DNA of 35,186 nucleotides from Macrococcoides caseolyticum (GCF_002902665.1 NZ_PPRM01000056.1:5433-40618), one strand, 5' to 3'. Counted from the stretch's first letter, positions 8,508 to 18,011 are shown. The notes: a model not told the origin generated them from the letters alone. Translations and numbers: made by a program.

Positions 8508-10259
8508 ATGTTTAGTTTATTTATTCTATTGTTAGAACGTGTTGGATTGATTATTATTGTTGCATACTTATTGATGAATGTTCCTTACTTTAAGAAGATG
8601 ATGTCTGAACGCTCAAATCTATCTTCTCAAATACAATTATTGATTGTGTTCGGTTTATTTGCAGCGGTATCCAACTTTACAGGTGTTGAAATACGTAATA
8701 ATGAAATACTATCAAGCCAGATATTCAGTAAGATATCAGACGATGCAGTTATTGCCAACACACGAGTCCTTACAATAAGTGTCGCGGGCTTAATGGGTGG
8801 ACCGGTTGTGGGCATTGGAGTCGGGATTGTATCAGGAATTACGCGCTATCTAATTGGCGGAGTAGACGCATATACATATGTGATCTCATCAGCGCTTATT
8901 GGTCTTACTTCGGGATATTTCGGTTATCGTGCGATGACAAACAACCGTTATCCGAATGTGCTTACGGGAGTGATACTCGGCGCAATTATGGAAGTTATTC
9001 AGATGATCTGCATCATTGTTTTTGCTACGAATACAGAATATGCCCTAGATATTGTGAAGCTCATTGCTTTACCGATGATAATGATTAATAGTCTAGGTGT
9101 GGCTATATTCTTATCCATTATTATCTCTACAATTCAGCAGGAACAGCGTATGCGTGCTGTACAGACACATGATGTGTTGAATCTGGCGAATCAAACATTA
9201 CCTTATTTCAGAGCGGGACTAAATGAAGCATCTGCGACACAGGCAGCGCAAATTATAAAAGATTTAATGAAAGTATCGGCTGTATCAATCACTAATAAGA
9301 CTGATATATTAGCACATGTCGGAGCAGCAAGTGATCATCATGTGCCGCGCAAGAAAATTATTACCGACCTTTCGAAACAAGTTATCAAATCCGGTGAAAT
9401 TAAAGAAGCACATAATAGGCATGAAATTGGTTGTACGCATCCTGGATGCCCGCTTGAAGGTGCGATTGTTATCCCTTTATATGTACATAACGAAGTAACA
9501 GGCACATTAAAACTGTACTTTACAGATAGCAATAAATTGACTTATGTCGAACGTCGTCTTGCTGAAGGTTTAGCAAATATATTCTCAAGTCAGATTGAAC
9601 TCGGTGAAATAGAAACGCAATCGAAATTATTGAAAGATGCGGAAATTAAATCATTACAAGCACAAGTAAATCCACATTTTTTCTTTAATGCAATGAATAC
9701 AATATCAGCGCTTATTCGCGTGGATAGTGAGAGAGCAAGAGAACTTCTGCTTAATTTAAGTAACTTTTTCCGTTCAAATTTACAAGGTGCAAAAAGTACG
9801 AGCATCACAATTGAAAAAGAAATTCAACAAGTAGAAGCTTATTTAGCGCTGGAACAAGCACGATTTCCGGAACGTTTTAACATTCATTTTGATATAGATG
9901 AGGCATTGAAATATGCGAAAGTGCCGCCCTTTATCATTCAAATATTAGTTGAGAACGCGATAAAACATGCATTTCATAATAGAAAGTCTAACAATGATGT
10001 TTACGTAAAAGTGAAAGAGGGACAACAGACAATTGAAATATCTGTAGAAGATAATGGATTTGGTATTCCGAAAGAAAAGCGTGCACATATCGGACACAAT
10101 GAAGTATCATCTACTTCTGGGACTGGAAGTGCACTTGAGAACTTAAATAAACGTCTCATCGGATTGTATAATAGTAATGCGCAACTAAATTTTACGACAA
10201 GTGATTCGGGCACTAAGTTTTATACATCTATACCTTTAGAGAGGGAGGAAGATGCATGA
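8508..10259 (+). CDS. lytS: Sensor histidine kinase LytS
   Basis: The protein has 583 residues, the usual LytS length. It starts with a 5TM-LYT sensor region of several membrane helices (about residues 1-210), continues with a GAF-like segment (about 225-365), and ends in a HisKA-like/HATPase module. The phosphoacceptor is His390 in QAQVNPHFFFNAMNTI. The N box is ILVENAIKHAFHN and the G boxes are VEDNGFGIPKE and GTGSALENLNKRL. LytS senses membrane or surface changes and phosphorylates LytR, which controls lrgAB and thus murein hydrolase activity and lysis. GGAGG lies just upstream of the ATG. The stop overlaps the lytR start by 4 bases. Confidence 0.96.
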   Translation: MFSLFILLLERVGLIIIVAYLLMNVPYFKKMMSERSNLSSQIQLLIVFGLFAAVSNFTGVEIRNNEILSSQIFSKISDDAVIANTRVLTISVAGLMGGPVVGIGVGIVSGITRYLIGGVDAYTYVISSALIGLTSGYFGYRAMTNNRYPNVLTGVILGAIMEVIQMICIIVFATNTEYALDIVKLIALPMIMINSLGVAIFLSIIISTIQQEQRMRAVQTHDVLNLANQTLPYFRAGLNEASATQAAQIIKDLMKVSAVSITNKTDILAHVGAASDHHVPRKKIITDLSKQVIKSGEIKEAHNRHEIGCTHPGCPLEGAIVIPLYVHNEVTGTLKLYFTDSNKLTYVERRLAEGLANIFSSQIELGEIETQSKLLKDAEIKSLQAQVNPHFFFNAMNTISALIRVDSERARELLLNLSNFFRSNLQGAKSTSITIEKEIQQVEAYLALEQARFPERFNIHFDIDEALKYAKVPPFIIQILVENAIKHAFHNRKSNNDVYVKVKEGQQTIEISVEDNGFGIPKEKRAHIGHNEVSSTSGTGSALENLNKRLIGLYNSNAQLNFTTSDSGTKFYTSIPLEREEDA

Positions 10260-10966
10260 GAATATTAATTGTAGATGATGAACCATTAGCAAGAAATGAG
10301 CTGTGTTATTTACTCAATAACATCGATAATACATTAGTGGTTGATGAAGCGGATTCTGTAGAAGAAACATTGACATCGTTACTATCAGAAACATATGAAT
10401 TATTGTTTTTGGATATCAACTTGATTGATGAAAGCGGGCTTGAACTTGCCGAAAAGATTAATAAGATGAAGCATCCGCCTAAGATTGTCTTTGCAACAGC
10501 ACATGATAGTTTTGCTGTGAAGGCCTTTGAATTGAATGCATTAGATTATATATTAAAACCTTTCGAACAAAAGCGTATTGAAGCAGCATTGAATAAAGCC
10601 AAGGCATCATCTATCAATACAAATCAAGAATCGAAATTGCCAACCTTGTCGATACAAATTGATGACAAAATCTATGTCATTAATATACAGGATATTATCG
10701 CCTTGTATGTAGAAGAAGGGCAATTAAATATCATAACTGTAAACTCAGAATATGCGATTCACGAGCCATTAAGTGCATTTGAAAAGAAGCTTCCAGAGAA
10801 TGTATTTATGCGCATACATCGATCAAGCATTATTAACAAACATCATATTAAATCAGCAGAACAATGGTTTAATCATACTTATCAAGTGCAGTTGACGAAA
10901 GATATAAAACTGCAAGTCTCAAGATCGTATATAAAGCAATTTAAACACGAAATAGGGCTCAAATAA
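10256..10966 (+). CDS. lytR: Response regulator LytR (LytTR family)
   Basis: The product has 236 residues. A receiver domain (1-120) carries the acidic pair in IVDDEP, the phosphorylation site Asp53 in FLDINLID, and the conserved Lys in YILKPFEQKR. A LytTR DNA-binding domain fills the C-terminal 100 residues, with FMRIHRSSIINKHHI as its hallmark. LytTR proteins bind short direct repeats about two helical turns apart, and such a pair lies directly downstream, in front of lrgA. The gene is coupled to lytS through a 4-base overlap. Its last codons form part of the terminator stem, and its stop lies in the loop. Confidence 0.96.
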   Translation: MRILIVDDEPLARNELCYLLNNIDNTLVVDEADSVEETLTSLLSETYELLFLDINLIDESGLELAEKINKMKHPPKIVFATAHDSFAVKAFELNALDYILKPFEQKRIEAALNKAKASSINTNQESKLPTLSIQIDDKIYVINIQDIIALYVEEGQLNIITVNSEYAIHEPLSAFEKKLPENVFMRIHRSSIINKHHIKSAEQWFNHTYQVQLTKDIKLQVSRSYIKQFKHEIGLK

Positions 10967-10983
10967 TTTGAGTCCTATTTTTT
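10950..10983 (+). terminator. lytSR terminator, containing the lytR stop
   Basis: A hairpin pairs AAATAGG (10950-10956) with CCTATTT (10974-10980), continues inward through CTCAAA/TTTGAG, and is followed by T residues to 10983. The lytR stop TAA (10964-10966) sits in the loop. The T tract also forms the start of the first LytTR-type repeat. Confidence 0.75.
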
Positions 10984-11052
10984 GCATTTCAACACTTGAT
11001 TTTTGCATTTCATCGTGAAAACCCTCACAAAACGATATGTAAGCGGTATGAT
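10979..11052 (+). promoter_or_regulatory. Candidate LytR operator and lrgAB promoter
   Basis: TTTTTGCATTTCA occurs exactly at 10979-10991 and again at 11000-11012, a period of 21 bp or two helical turns, as expected for a LytTR-family dimer. A -10 box TATGAT lies at 11047-11052. The only -35 at 17-bp spacing is the weak CTCACA (11024-11029), 12 bases after the second repeat. A poor -35 directly behind paired repeats fits activation by phosphorylated LytR. Confidence 0.65.
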
Positions 11053-11085
11053 GTAATCAAGATAAAACACGGGAGGTCATTAAAA

Positions 11086-11511
11086 ATGACAAAAGAAAAA
11101 ACGTATAATTTCTTTCATCAAGTATCAGTAATCTCAATTGTGTTACTTATTTCAAAGATGATTGAAAGCTTCATGCCAATTCCAATGCCTGCATCAGTTA
11201 TCGGACTTATACTGCTCTTCATCTGTTTATGTACTGGAATCATAAAACTAGGACAAGTAGAAACCGTTGGGACTGCACTTACAGATAATATCGGACTATT
11301 ATTTGTGCCAGCAGGAATCTCAGTAGTAAAATCATTAGGACTAATAGCTGAAAATCCAGTATTGATATTAGGTCTAATCTTTATCTCAACCTTATTGTTG
11401 CTATTATGTACAGGGTTCTTCTCTCAGGTGATTGTGAAGTTGACAGACTCAAAGGTAAAAGAACAAAAAGCAAAAGAAACGAAACATTTAAAAGAAATAG
11501 AGGTGCGCTAA
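11086..11511 (+). CDS. lrgA: Holin-like/antiholin-like protein LrgA
   Basis: This 141-residue small membrane protein belongs to the LrgA/CidA family. It has a short cytoplasmic N-terminus, four hydrophobic segments, the family block [16 protein letters not shown], and a charged Lys/Glu-rich tail. With LrgB it limits murein hydrolase activity and lysis in staphylococci; later work on homologues also suggests pyruvate transport. I chose ATG 11086, which follows GGGAGG at good spacing; the longer frame from 10996 reads through the promoter and operator. lrgB starts after a single base. Confidence 0.93.
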   Translation: MTKEKTYNFFHQVSVISIVLLISKMIESFMPIPMPASVIGLILLFICLCTGIIKLGQVETVGTALTDNIGLLFVPAGISVVKSLGLIAENPVLILGLIFISTLLLLLCTGFFSQVIVKLTDSKVKEQKAKETKHLKEIEVR

Positions 11512-11512
11512 T

Positions 11513-12220
11513 ATGACATGGCTTGATCATTTAGGTATTAACTCTGTATACTTTGGAATATTATTAACGATATTACCATTTATGTTAGGTCAATATTTAT
11601 TTAAAAAAACAAATGGATTTTTCTTATTTGCACCATTATTTGTTGGAATGGTATTTGGGATTGCATTCTTATCTATAACTGGTATTAGCTATGACACTTA
11701 TAGTAAAGGTGGAAGTATTATTAGCTTCTTCTTAGAGCCTGCAACAATCTGCTTTGCGATTCCTCTTTATAAAAAGCGCGACGTATTACAAAAGTATTGG
11801 TTACATATCATCGGAGGTCTGTCACTTGGTACAGCAGCTGCGATGTTAGGTATATATGGAGTAGCAAAATTATTTGGATTTGGTACACAGATTATTGCAT
11901 CAATGTTACCTCAAGCAGCAACAACTGCTATTGCTTTACCGGTATCTGCTGGTATTGGTGGCGTACCAGAACTGACATCACTGGCAGTTATTCTAAATGC
12001 AGTGATTATTTATGCCCTAGGAAATAAAATGCTGCGTTTCTTCAAAATCTCTAATCCAATTGCAAGAGGTCTTGCGCTGGGTACAAGTGGGCATGCACTA
12101 GGCGTTTCAGCAGCAACAGAACTAGGAGAAACGGAAACGTCTATGGCAAGTATCGCACTCGTTCTTGTAGGTGTTGTAGTGGTTGTTATCGTTCCGATAT
12201 TAACAAGTATTCTCCTTTAA
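11513..12220 (+). CDS. lrgB: Antiholin-like protein LrgB
   Basis: This 235-residue polytopic membrane protein is of the LrgB/CidB/YohK family. Typical blocks are [19 protein letters not shown], the [19 protein letters not shown] segment (about residues 133-152), and the C-terminal [24 protein letters not shown] motif. Length and topology match the family. The start ATG follows lrgA by one base, with AGAGG inside the lrgA end as ribosome site, so the two are translationally coupled. A strong terminator follows. Confidence 0.95.
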   Translation: MTWLDHLGINSVYFGILLTILPFMLGQYLFKKTNGFFLFAPLFVGMVFGIAFLSITGISYDTYSKGGSIISFFLEPATICFAIPLYKKRDVLQKYWLHIIGGLSLGTAAAMLGIYGVAKLFGFGTQIIASMLPQAATTAIALPVSAGIGGVPELTSLAVILNAVIIYALGNKMLRFFKISNPIARGLALGTSGHALGVSAATELGETETSMASIALVLVGVVVVVIVPILTSILL

Positions 12221-12262
12221 CAATTAGATATAAAAATTAAAAATATATCATCAATTCACACA

Positions 12263-12289
12263 CCGAGACAAATATGTCTCGGTTTTTTT
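12263..12289 (+). terminator. Terminator after lrgAB
   Basis: The perfect 8-bp stem CCGAGACA / TGTCTCGG (12263-12270 and 12275-12282) has a 4-base loop and is followed by seven T. Confidence 0.92.
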
Positions 12290-12359
12290 AGGTGGAAATT
12301 CTTATGCAAAATTAAAATAAGTAGTATGATATGAATAGACATATATCAGGAGGTAGGCA

Positions 12360-13409
12360 ATGTTTTTAGCGTGGAAAGAAGTGATACATAACAAATTGAA
12401 ATTTAGTCTGATTATCGGTGTACTCGTGCTTGTGTCCTATTTGCTGTTTTTAATTTCTGGTCTTTCTAATGGACTTATGGGTATGAACCGTGAAGCTATT
12501 GACACATGGAATCCGGATGCAGTGATTGTAACAAAAGAATCAAATCAGAATGTTGCGCAGTCAATTATGGACGAAGATGCCGTAGAGGGTAAATTTGATA
12601 ACGTCGCAGGTGTGAAAAATCTTCCTATCATTATTGCTAAAGGCAATAATAAACAGAATACATTGCTGTTTGGAATAAAGAAAAATGAGTTTTTAAAACC
12701 AAAAGTGACAGAGGGAAAGCTGTTTAATAAAAACTTTGAAGTCGTTGCAAACGATTCCCTTAAAACGAAAGGGTTTAAGCTAGGAGACACGCTAGACATT
12801 GCAGGGAGTGATGAAGACTTAAAAATCGTCGGCTTTACTCAAAACTCAAAATATAATGCTGCTGCAGTATTGTATGCAAATGATGCAACGTTAGATCAAT
12901 TATCTATGAATAAATTAAAAGGTAAAGAAAATGCATTCTTCATTAAAGATAAGGCCTTTAAAGATAAAGCAATTGATAACGAGCTACAGATGATTGAGAA
13001 AGAAGAATTTATCAAAAAGCTTCCTGGATACACAGAACAAAAGTTGACACTTGATATTATGAGTTATTTCTTATTTGCGATATCAGCATTTATCATCGGT
13101 ATTTTCTTATATGTCATTACAATTCAGAAAGAACCGATATTTGGTTTGCTTAAAGCACAAGGTATCAGCAACGGTTTTCTCGCAAAATCATTACTGATTC
13201 AAACGCTCATCCTATCTTTAATTGCAGTATTGATTGCTTTAGTGCTTACAATTGCTACAGCAATGGTTATTCCAGATATTGTCCCTATAAAGTTTGAATG
13301 GGATAAAATCGCAGTCTTTGGATTGACAATTATGATTACAGCAATCATCGGTGGACTCTTCTCGATTCGTTCAATTCGAAAAGTAGATCCTCTTAAGACA
13401 ATAGAGTAG
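12360..13409 (+). CDS. FtsX/HrtB-like ABC transporter permease
   Basis: The 349-residue permease is of the FtsX/MacB type: one N-terminal helix (about 16-38), a soluble outer domain of roughly 190 residues, and three C-terminal helices (about 230-340) ending in the RSIRKVDPLKTIE motif typical of this class. Size and N-terminus (FLAWKEVIHNKLKF) resemble HrtB, the haem-stress permease of S. aureus. The ATPase partner follows by 10 bases. AGGAGG precedes the ATG, and a -10-like TATGAT lies at 12325-12330 with no clear -35. No hssRS genes are next to it, so the haem assignment is only a resemblance; other FtsX-type exporters remain possible. Confidence 0.8.
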   Translation: MFLAWKEVIHNKLKFSLIIGVLVLVSYLLFLISGLSNGLMGMNREAIDTWNPDAVIVTKESNQNVAQSIMDEDAVEGKFDNVAGVKNLPIIIAKGNNKQNTLLFGIKKNEFLKPKVTEGKLFNKNFEVVANDSLKTKGFKLGDTLDIAGSDEDLKIVGFTQNSKYNAAAVLYANDATLDQLSMNKLKGKENAFFIKDKAFKDKAIDNELQMIEKEEFIKKLPGYTEQKLTLDIMSYFLFAISAFIIGIFLYVITIQKEPIFGLLKAQGISNGFLAKSLLIQTLILSLIAVLIALVLTIATAMVIPDIVPIKFEWDKIAVFGLTIMITAIIGGLFSIRSIRKVDPLKTIE

Positions 13410-13419
13410 GAGGGATAAT

Positions 13420-14085
13420 ATGATTCTTGAAATGAAACAAGTGCGTAAAAGCTTTGGTAAAGAACAAACATATGTTGAGGCATTGAAACCAGTAGATTTT
13501 AGTATAGATAAAGGGAAGCTCGTTGCAATTATTGGACCATCAGGTTCTGGAAAGAGCACGTTATTGACGATTGCGGGTTTACTGCAAGGTCCTACAGAAG
13601 GTGAGATAATCATCAACGGAAAAGATGTTTCAAGATTTAGTGAAAAGCAACGCTCTAAAGTAAGATTGAACGAAATTGGATTTATTCTTCAAGCTTCTAA
13701 CTTAGTGCCTTTTTTAAAAGTAAAAGATCAATTTAAATTGCTGGATAAAGTGAAGAAAGATCATATGTCTGAGGCAGAGTTAAAGCATGAGCTTGAACAT
13801 CTTGGTTTAAGCAAAGTATTGGATCAATTTCCAAATGAACTCTCAGGCGGTCAGAGACAGCGTGTGGCAATCTTAAAAGCATTATATACAAACCCTTCAA
13901 TTATATTAGCAGACGAACCGACAGCGAGTTTGGACGGAGAGAAAGCGATAGAAGTGATCAAGTTACTAAGAGAAGAAGTGAAAACAAAAGATAAAGCAGG
14001 CATCGTTGTAACACATGACCATCGTTTATTAGAATATTTCGATGAAATTTATGAAATGAATGATGGTAAACTGACAAAGAAATAA
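13420..14085 (+). CDS. HrtA/LolD-like ABC transporter ATPase
   Basis: The product has 221 residues, the same length as S. aureus HrtA. Walker A is GPSGSGKST (39-47), the signature is LSGGQRQRV, Walker B is IILADEPTASLD, and the switch histidine is in VVTHDHRLLEYFD. The segment ASNLVPFLKVKDQ after the Q-loop region resembles the HrtA/MacB branch. It pairs with the FtsX-like permease just upstream, and the two probably act as a homodimeric exporter or mechanotransmitting complex. The function as an ATPase is sure; haem specificity is not. Confidence 0.9.
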   Translation: MILEMKQVRKSFGKEQTYVEALKPVDFSIDKGKLVAIIGPSGSGKSTLLTIAGLLQGPTEGEIIINGKDVSRFSEKQRSKVRLNEIGFILQASNLVPFLKVKDQFKLLDKVKKDHMSEAELKHELEHLGLSKVLDQFPNELSGGQRQRVAILKALYTNPSIILADEPTASLDGEKAIEVIKLLREEVKTKDKAGIVVTHDHRLLEYFDEIYEMNDGKLTKK

Positions 14086-14090
14086 CCATA

Positions 14091-14129
14091 AAAATAATCC
14101 ATAAGCGATTTATGCTTATGGATTATTTT
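14091..14129. terminator. Bidirectional terminator between convergent genes
   Basis: The perfect inverted repeat AATAATCCATAAGC / GCTTATGGATTATT (14093-14106, 14114-14127) has a 7-base loop, with A residues before it and T residues after it. It can serve both the ATPase gene and the convergent yitT. Confidence 0.85.
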
Positions 14130-14131
14130 AT

Positions 14132-14965
14132 TTAACTATTTCTCGCAAAATTACCATGAACTTCTGTCGTTTGGTATACATTAATAAAGCATTTAGGGTC
14201 ATGCTCTTTTGCGATACGAATCACTTCAGGTAATTCATAACGCGTGAGGACCATCGTAATCATATGCTGCTTATTGTTAGAGTAACCCCCTATTACTTCA
14301 GTGATAGTGATGCCACGATAAATTTCGGCGATTAGTCCTTGTTTAACAGCATTGACGTTAGACGTTACAATTGTAGCAGTGAGCTTGATATGAGAAGTGA
14401 AAATCATATCAACTGTCTTACCCGTTATATAAATAGATAATAGGGTTAATAGCGCAATATTCCAGTTAAAGAAGAAACCAGAGCAAAGAATGATGATACC
14501 ATTTAATATTGTCATGACTAGACCTATAGACATATTACTATGCTGGCTAATGATCATGGCAACAATATCCATGCCGCCAGTAGTACCAGAATGCTTTAAT
14601 ATAATACCAACCCCGATGCCGACTAAGACGCCGCCGAATATAACATTCACAAAAAGTTCATGAGAGACTTTAGTGATAGGTATAAATGTCATAAAGAGAG
14701 AGATGAATATTACGCTGAGTACAGTATTAGCAATAATAGAACGATTTAATTTCCATATCCCAAGAAATATCAGGGGTATGTTGAGCAGTAAATTTAAGAC
14801 TCCTGCATCAAAATTTGTTAATATATGCAGCAACAATGCAATACCACTGACACCACTACTAAGTACCCCATGAGGTAATAAGAACAAATTGAATGCTACT
14901 GCAATTAGAAATGAACCTATTATTGTAATGATTAATTTAAATACAATGTGATTTTGATACTTCAT
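14132..14965 (-). CDS. YitT family membrane protein
   Basis: The product has 277 residues. It has five or six hydrophobic segments in the first 200 residues, with the family blocks HGVLSSGVSGIALLL and GTTGGMDIVAMIISQHSNMSIG, followed by a soluble C-terminal DUF2179 domain (about 205-277) containing VIGGYSNNKQHMITMVLTR. The family is widespread in Firmicutes and its transport function is undefined. AAAGGA precedes the ATG. It is a single gene between two terminators. Confidence 0.9.
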   Translation of the reverse strand: MKYQNHIVFKLIITIIGSFLIAVAFNLFLLPHGVLSSGVSGIALLLHILTNFDAGVLNLLLNIPLIFLGIWKLNRSIIANTVLSVIFISLFMTFIPITKVSHELFVNVIFGGVLVGIGVGIILKHSGTTGGMDIVAMIISQHSNMSIGLVMTILNGIIILCSGFFFNWNIALLTLLSIYITGKTVDMIFTSHIKLTATIVTSNVNAVKQGLIAEIYRGITITEVIGGYSNNKQHMITMVLTRYELPEVIRIAKEHDPKCFINVYQTTEVHGNFARNS

Positions 14966-15021
14966 TAAAAAATCCTTTCCTACATAATAATTACTATTAT
15001 AACAAAGTGTACATAACTATT

Positions 15022-15051
15022 AAAAACTCGAACAGCAATTCACTGTCCGAG
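15022..15051 (-). terminator. Terminator after the yhgE-like gene
   Basis: Read on the minus strand, CTCGGACAG (15051-15043) pairs with CTGTTCGAG (15035-15027) with one mismatch, followed by five T (15026-15022). Confidence 0.7.
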
Positions 15052-15063
15052 CTTTAGTATAAT

Positions 15064-17928
15064 TTATTCAACAAGGTTACTTGCTTTACTTCTTGCGTAA
15101 AACCCTTTTTTAATTGGTTCAAATTTAGGTTTGAGTGCTAAGCCAAATGCAAACGTTAAGGCAGCAATTAAATAGAGCATACCGAGTTTAGAGAATGCAA
15201 TTTCAGGAACAATTCCTCCGACCGCTTCACGTAGCAAATCTACAGCGTAGGTGAATGGTAAGAATGGATGGATTGTCTGGAAGAATTTAGGTGTGACTTG
15301 AATTGGAAATGTACCCCCACCTCCTGCAATTTGCAATACCATAATAATGATGGCTATCGCCTTACCAATATTTCCAAGTAAACTCACAAGAGTATAGACC
15401 ATTATTGTAAATGCAAGTCCCACAAGTATTGCGAATAGAACATTGTATACCGGATGCTTAGCATAGGCATCCAGTATAAAGAGATTACCTAGAACTACGA
15501 TTGTAGACTGAGCAACGCTCAGTAATAAGAATAAGATCATACGCCCTAAATATATTTCTCTAAGTGAGAATCGACCAATGAGCGATTTATCCTTAAGTTC
15601 GGTCGTCAATAAGTTACCGCTTAAGAGCGCACCTACCCATAAAGCGAGTGCTGTATAGAATGGGGCGCTGGCAGACCCGTAGTTTGGAATAGGGAATACT
15701 TGTGTTTCATCTAGTTGTATCGGTTCTGCAAAGTAATTGGATTGATCCTCAAGGTCATTACGTAATAATTTAATTAATTTGTTGAATGTATCATTTTTAT
15801 CAAGCTCTCTAAACTTATCAGCAGCTTGTTTAATTTCTTTTTCGATACCTGGCAGTTTTTCATTGGAGAATACCGCAAGTTCATGAATCTTATCTTGTGC
15901 ACCTGGTAAGTTGTTCTGTAATAACTTTGAAGCTTCATTATACTTAGCCATTACACTTGGCAAATCGTTTGCAGCAAAGTTACTTAGACGATTTAGATCT
16001 CCTAGTACAGACGGTAGTTCGCTTTGTACAAAGTTTGAAGCTTCCCCAACTTTAGATTTAAAGGTAGGGAAGTTAGCCTGAGCTGTCTGGTTAATACGAC
16101 TGAATTTTTGTTCTAACGCTGGAAGTTCCGCATTAATCGTTAATAGTGTCTGGTGTGCATTGCTTGTTATTTGAACAGCATCAGCGAGTATTCGATCTAC
16201 ATCATTCGCAAATTGGCTGGCGTTGGATAGTTTCCCGGCTATCGTATCCAGATTGCTGTCAATAGTGGCTAATCCATCTGTAAGGATTTGCTTCATATCA
16301 GCACTTGCAAATGCTTCAAGTGACGAGAGTGCTTTCAAAGCACTTTGGATAGCACTATTGTCAAAGTTTACTTTACCATTACCTCGTGCACCACTTAAAG
16401 TTGTGTCTAGTGAAGTATTAAGTTTTGTCAAAGCATCGATAGATTGATTTAATTGTGCATTAATCTTTGATGTATCACCAAGTCCAAGCTTTTGAGCCTG
16501 GTTCATCAGTTTGATCACTTCGTTATAATAAGCGATAGATTGTTCTAAATTGTGTTTATACACTTCAATATTTTTAGCAAGAACTTCAGAGCTTCCTGGG
16601 TTTTGTTTGCTCAGCTCATCAAGTTGATTGATAGTATCTTGGGTTGCTGCAGCTTCTTCTTTCGTCAACTCGCTGATGGCAAGTAACCCATCATTTAATG
16701 CTTTTTTAGCAGGTAACAAATCTGGTTTCTTTAAAGCTTCAGTCTGATTTACTTTCTTTTTAGTGTTATTGTCGCTTGATGGTTGCTCGGTTGTTGCATT
16801 TTCTGAAGATGCTTGTTCAGAAGATGGATCTTCATCTGAAGGTAAAGATGTCTCCGTGCTATTTTTATTCTTAGTTTCGGTACCATTTTCTAATAATCGT
16901 TCGGCATTAGTTGTTGCATTTTGTGCACCTTCTGTTATGTTTTGAGCATTATTAATTTTTTCATGTACACCTGGCATTGCTCCTTGTGCACCAGTGATAG
17001 CACTTTGAGCTGTGCTTGTAGCCTGGATGCCTTTAGCGACAGCATCATTGATTTGCGGGAACTTCTGCTCAATGGTATTTGCTTTTTGTAGCGCATTTTC
17101 AATCTGGGGCATATTGTTATTAATATTGATAATCATTTGCCCAGCAGCGTTAATATCTGCGGCATGCTCATTTGCTTTAATTAATTTTCCTGCACCATCA
17201 TTGATTTTTCCTTCAAACTGACTGAGTTGATAGAACTCATCAGCGTATTTTGTAATATCACCTTGATGGCTATCGATTTTATTAACCGTTTTTTTGAATT
17301 TCTCCATTTCAGGAATTGCTTTTTCTGCTTCATATACTGAATTTTCAATTTTATGGTAAAGTGGTAATTTATCTTCTATCTTAATTCCAACACGGTTACT
17401 TTCATCGAGTAGCGCTTTTGTTGCACTGTCTACAAATTTTTCGTTCAGTGATTGTGTGATAGCTGTTGCTCCTGCATTGGTCATTTTAGGTGCAATGGCA
17501 TTAATTTTTTGATTCACTTTATAATCGATATGCGCACGTTTTGGTTTTTTGCGAAGGATACTTGTGACATCCTCTGAGAAATGCTTTGGGATATGAATAA
17601 TAGCATAGTAGTTCCCATATTCTAGCTGTTTGTTGGCTTCTTTTAAATCATCTGTAAATACCCATCCGAACTTTTTATTATCTTTTAAGTTGGTGACGAG
17701 TTGATTACCGACATTTACTTTCTTGCCTTGAATCTCTGACCCAGTATCATGATTGATGACCGCAACCTTTAAATATTCTGTATTAGAGTATGGGTCCCAA
17801 GAAGACTTCAAATTAAACCACGCATAAAACGATGGTAAGATTGATAATCCCAGTAATAGTATGATAAATGAAGGTGTACGTTTAATGTTTTTTAAATCAT
17901 GTAAAAAGAGTTGAAAGGCGTTTTTCAT
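15064..17928 (-). CDS. yhgE: YhgE/Pip family large membrane protein
   Basis: The product has 954 residues. One N-terminal helix (about 20-40) is followed by the family's outer domain start LKVAVINHDTGSEIQGKKVNVG. A very long coiled-coil region (about 200-690) comes next, then five or six C-terminal membrane helices with GNLLTTELKDKSLIGRFSL and AGGGGTFPIQVTPKFFQTIHPFLPF. Members are called phage infection protein in Lactococcus (Pip) and YhgE in Bacillus; the type VII secretion protein EsaA/YueB is a distant relative. An Asn/Ser/Thr/Glu-rich low-complexity stretch lies at about residues 346-396 (16741-16890). No type VII genes are near, so EsaA is unlikely. Two matching inverted sites lie upstream and may bind a TetR-type repressor. 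AAGGAGA precedes the start. Confidence 0.9.
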   Translation of the reverse strand: MKNAFQLFLHDLKNIKRTPSFIILLLGLSILPSFYAWFNLKSSWDPYSNTEYLKVAVINHDTGSEIQGKKVNVGNQLVTNLKDNKKFGWVFTDDLKEANKQLEYGNYYAIIHIPKHFSEDVTSILRKKPKRAHIDYKVNQKINAIAPKMTNAGATAITQSLNEKFVDSATKALLDESNRVGIKIEDKLPLYHKIENSVYEAEKAIPEMEKFKKTVNKIDSHQGDITKYADEFYQLSQFEGKINDGAGKLIKANEHAADINAAGQMIININNNMPQIENALQKANTIEQKFPQINDAVAKGIQATSTAQSAITGAQGAMPGVHEKINNAQNITEGAQNATTNAERLLENGTETKNKNSTETSLPSDEDPSSEQASSENATTEQPSSDNNTKKKVNQTEALKKPDLLPAKKALNDGLLAISELTKEEAAATQDTINQLDELSKQNPGSSEVLAKNIEVYKHNLEQSIAYYNEVIKLMNQAQKLGLGDTSKINAQLNQSIDALTKLNTSLDTTLSGARGNGKVNFDNSAIQSALKALSSLEAFASADMKQILTDGLATIDSNLDTIAGKLSNASQFANDVDRILADAVQITSNAHQTLLTINAELPALEQKFSRINQTAQANFPTFKSKVGEASNFVQSELPSVLGDLNRLSNFAANDLPSVMAKYNEASKLLQNNLPGAQDKIHELAVFSNEKLPGIEKEIKQAADKFRELDKNDTFNKLIKLLRNDLEDQSNYFAEPIQLDETQVFPIPNYGSASAPFYTALALWVGALLSGNLLTTELKDKSLIGRFSLREIYLGRMILFLLLSVAQSTIVVLGNLFILDAYAKHPVYNVLFAILVGLAFTIMVYTLVSLLGNIGKAIAIIIMVLQIAGGGGTFPIQVTPKFFQTIHPFLPFTYAVDLLREAVGGIVPEIAFSKLGMLYLIAALTFAFGLALKPKFEPIKKGFYARSKASNLVE

Positions 17929-17941
17929 CTAATCTCCTTCT

Positions 17942-18011
17942 TTATATTAGTATAGTAAAAAAATCATTCATTTGGCATTGTCAAATTTTGAAATAGCATA
18001 TACTAATATAA
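17942..18011 (-). promoter_or_regulatory. Paired operator-like repeats upstream of yhgE
   Basis: TTATATTAGTATA at 17942-17954 recurs as its exact reverse complement at 17999-18011, centres 57 bases apart. Each copy is itself a near-palindrome (TATA-N4-TATA). The start-proximal copy lies just before the ribosome site, and TTGACA (minus strand, 17985-17980) lies between the two. The arrangement looks like two operator copies around the promoter. The bound protein is unknown. Confidence 0.45.

Noticed and set aside
12360-14085. Firm naming as the haem exporter hrtBA
   Set aside because: Length and layout agree, but no hssRS or haem-responsive site was found, and other FtsX-type pairs look alike.
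15064-17928. Type VII secretion EsaA, or a prophage locus, because of the Pip name
   Set aside because: No essA/essB/essC/esxA-type genes are near, and no phage structural or integrase genes are present. The N-terminus fits YhgE better.
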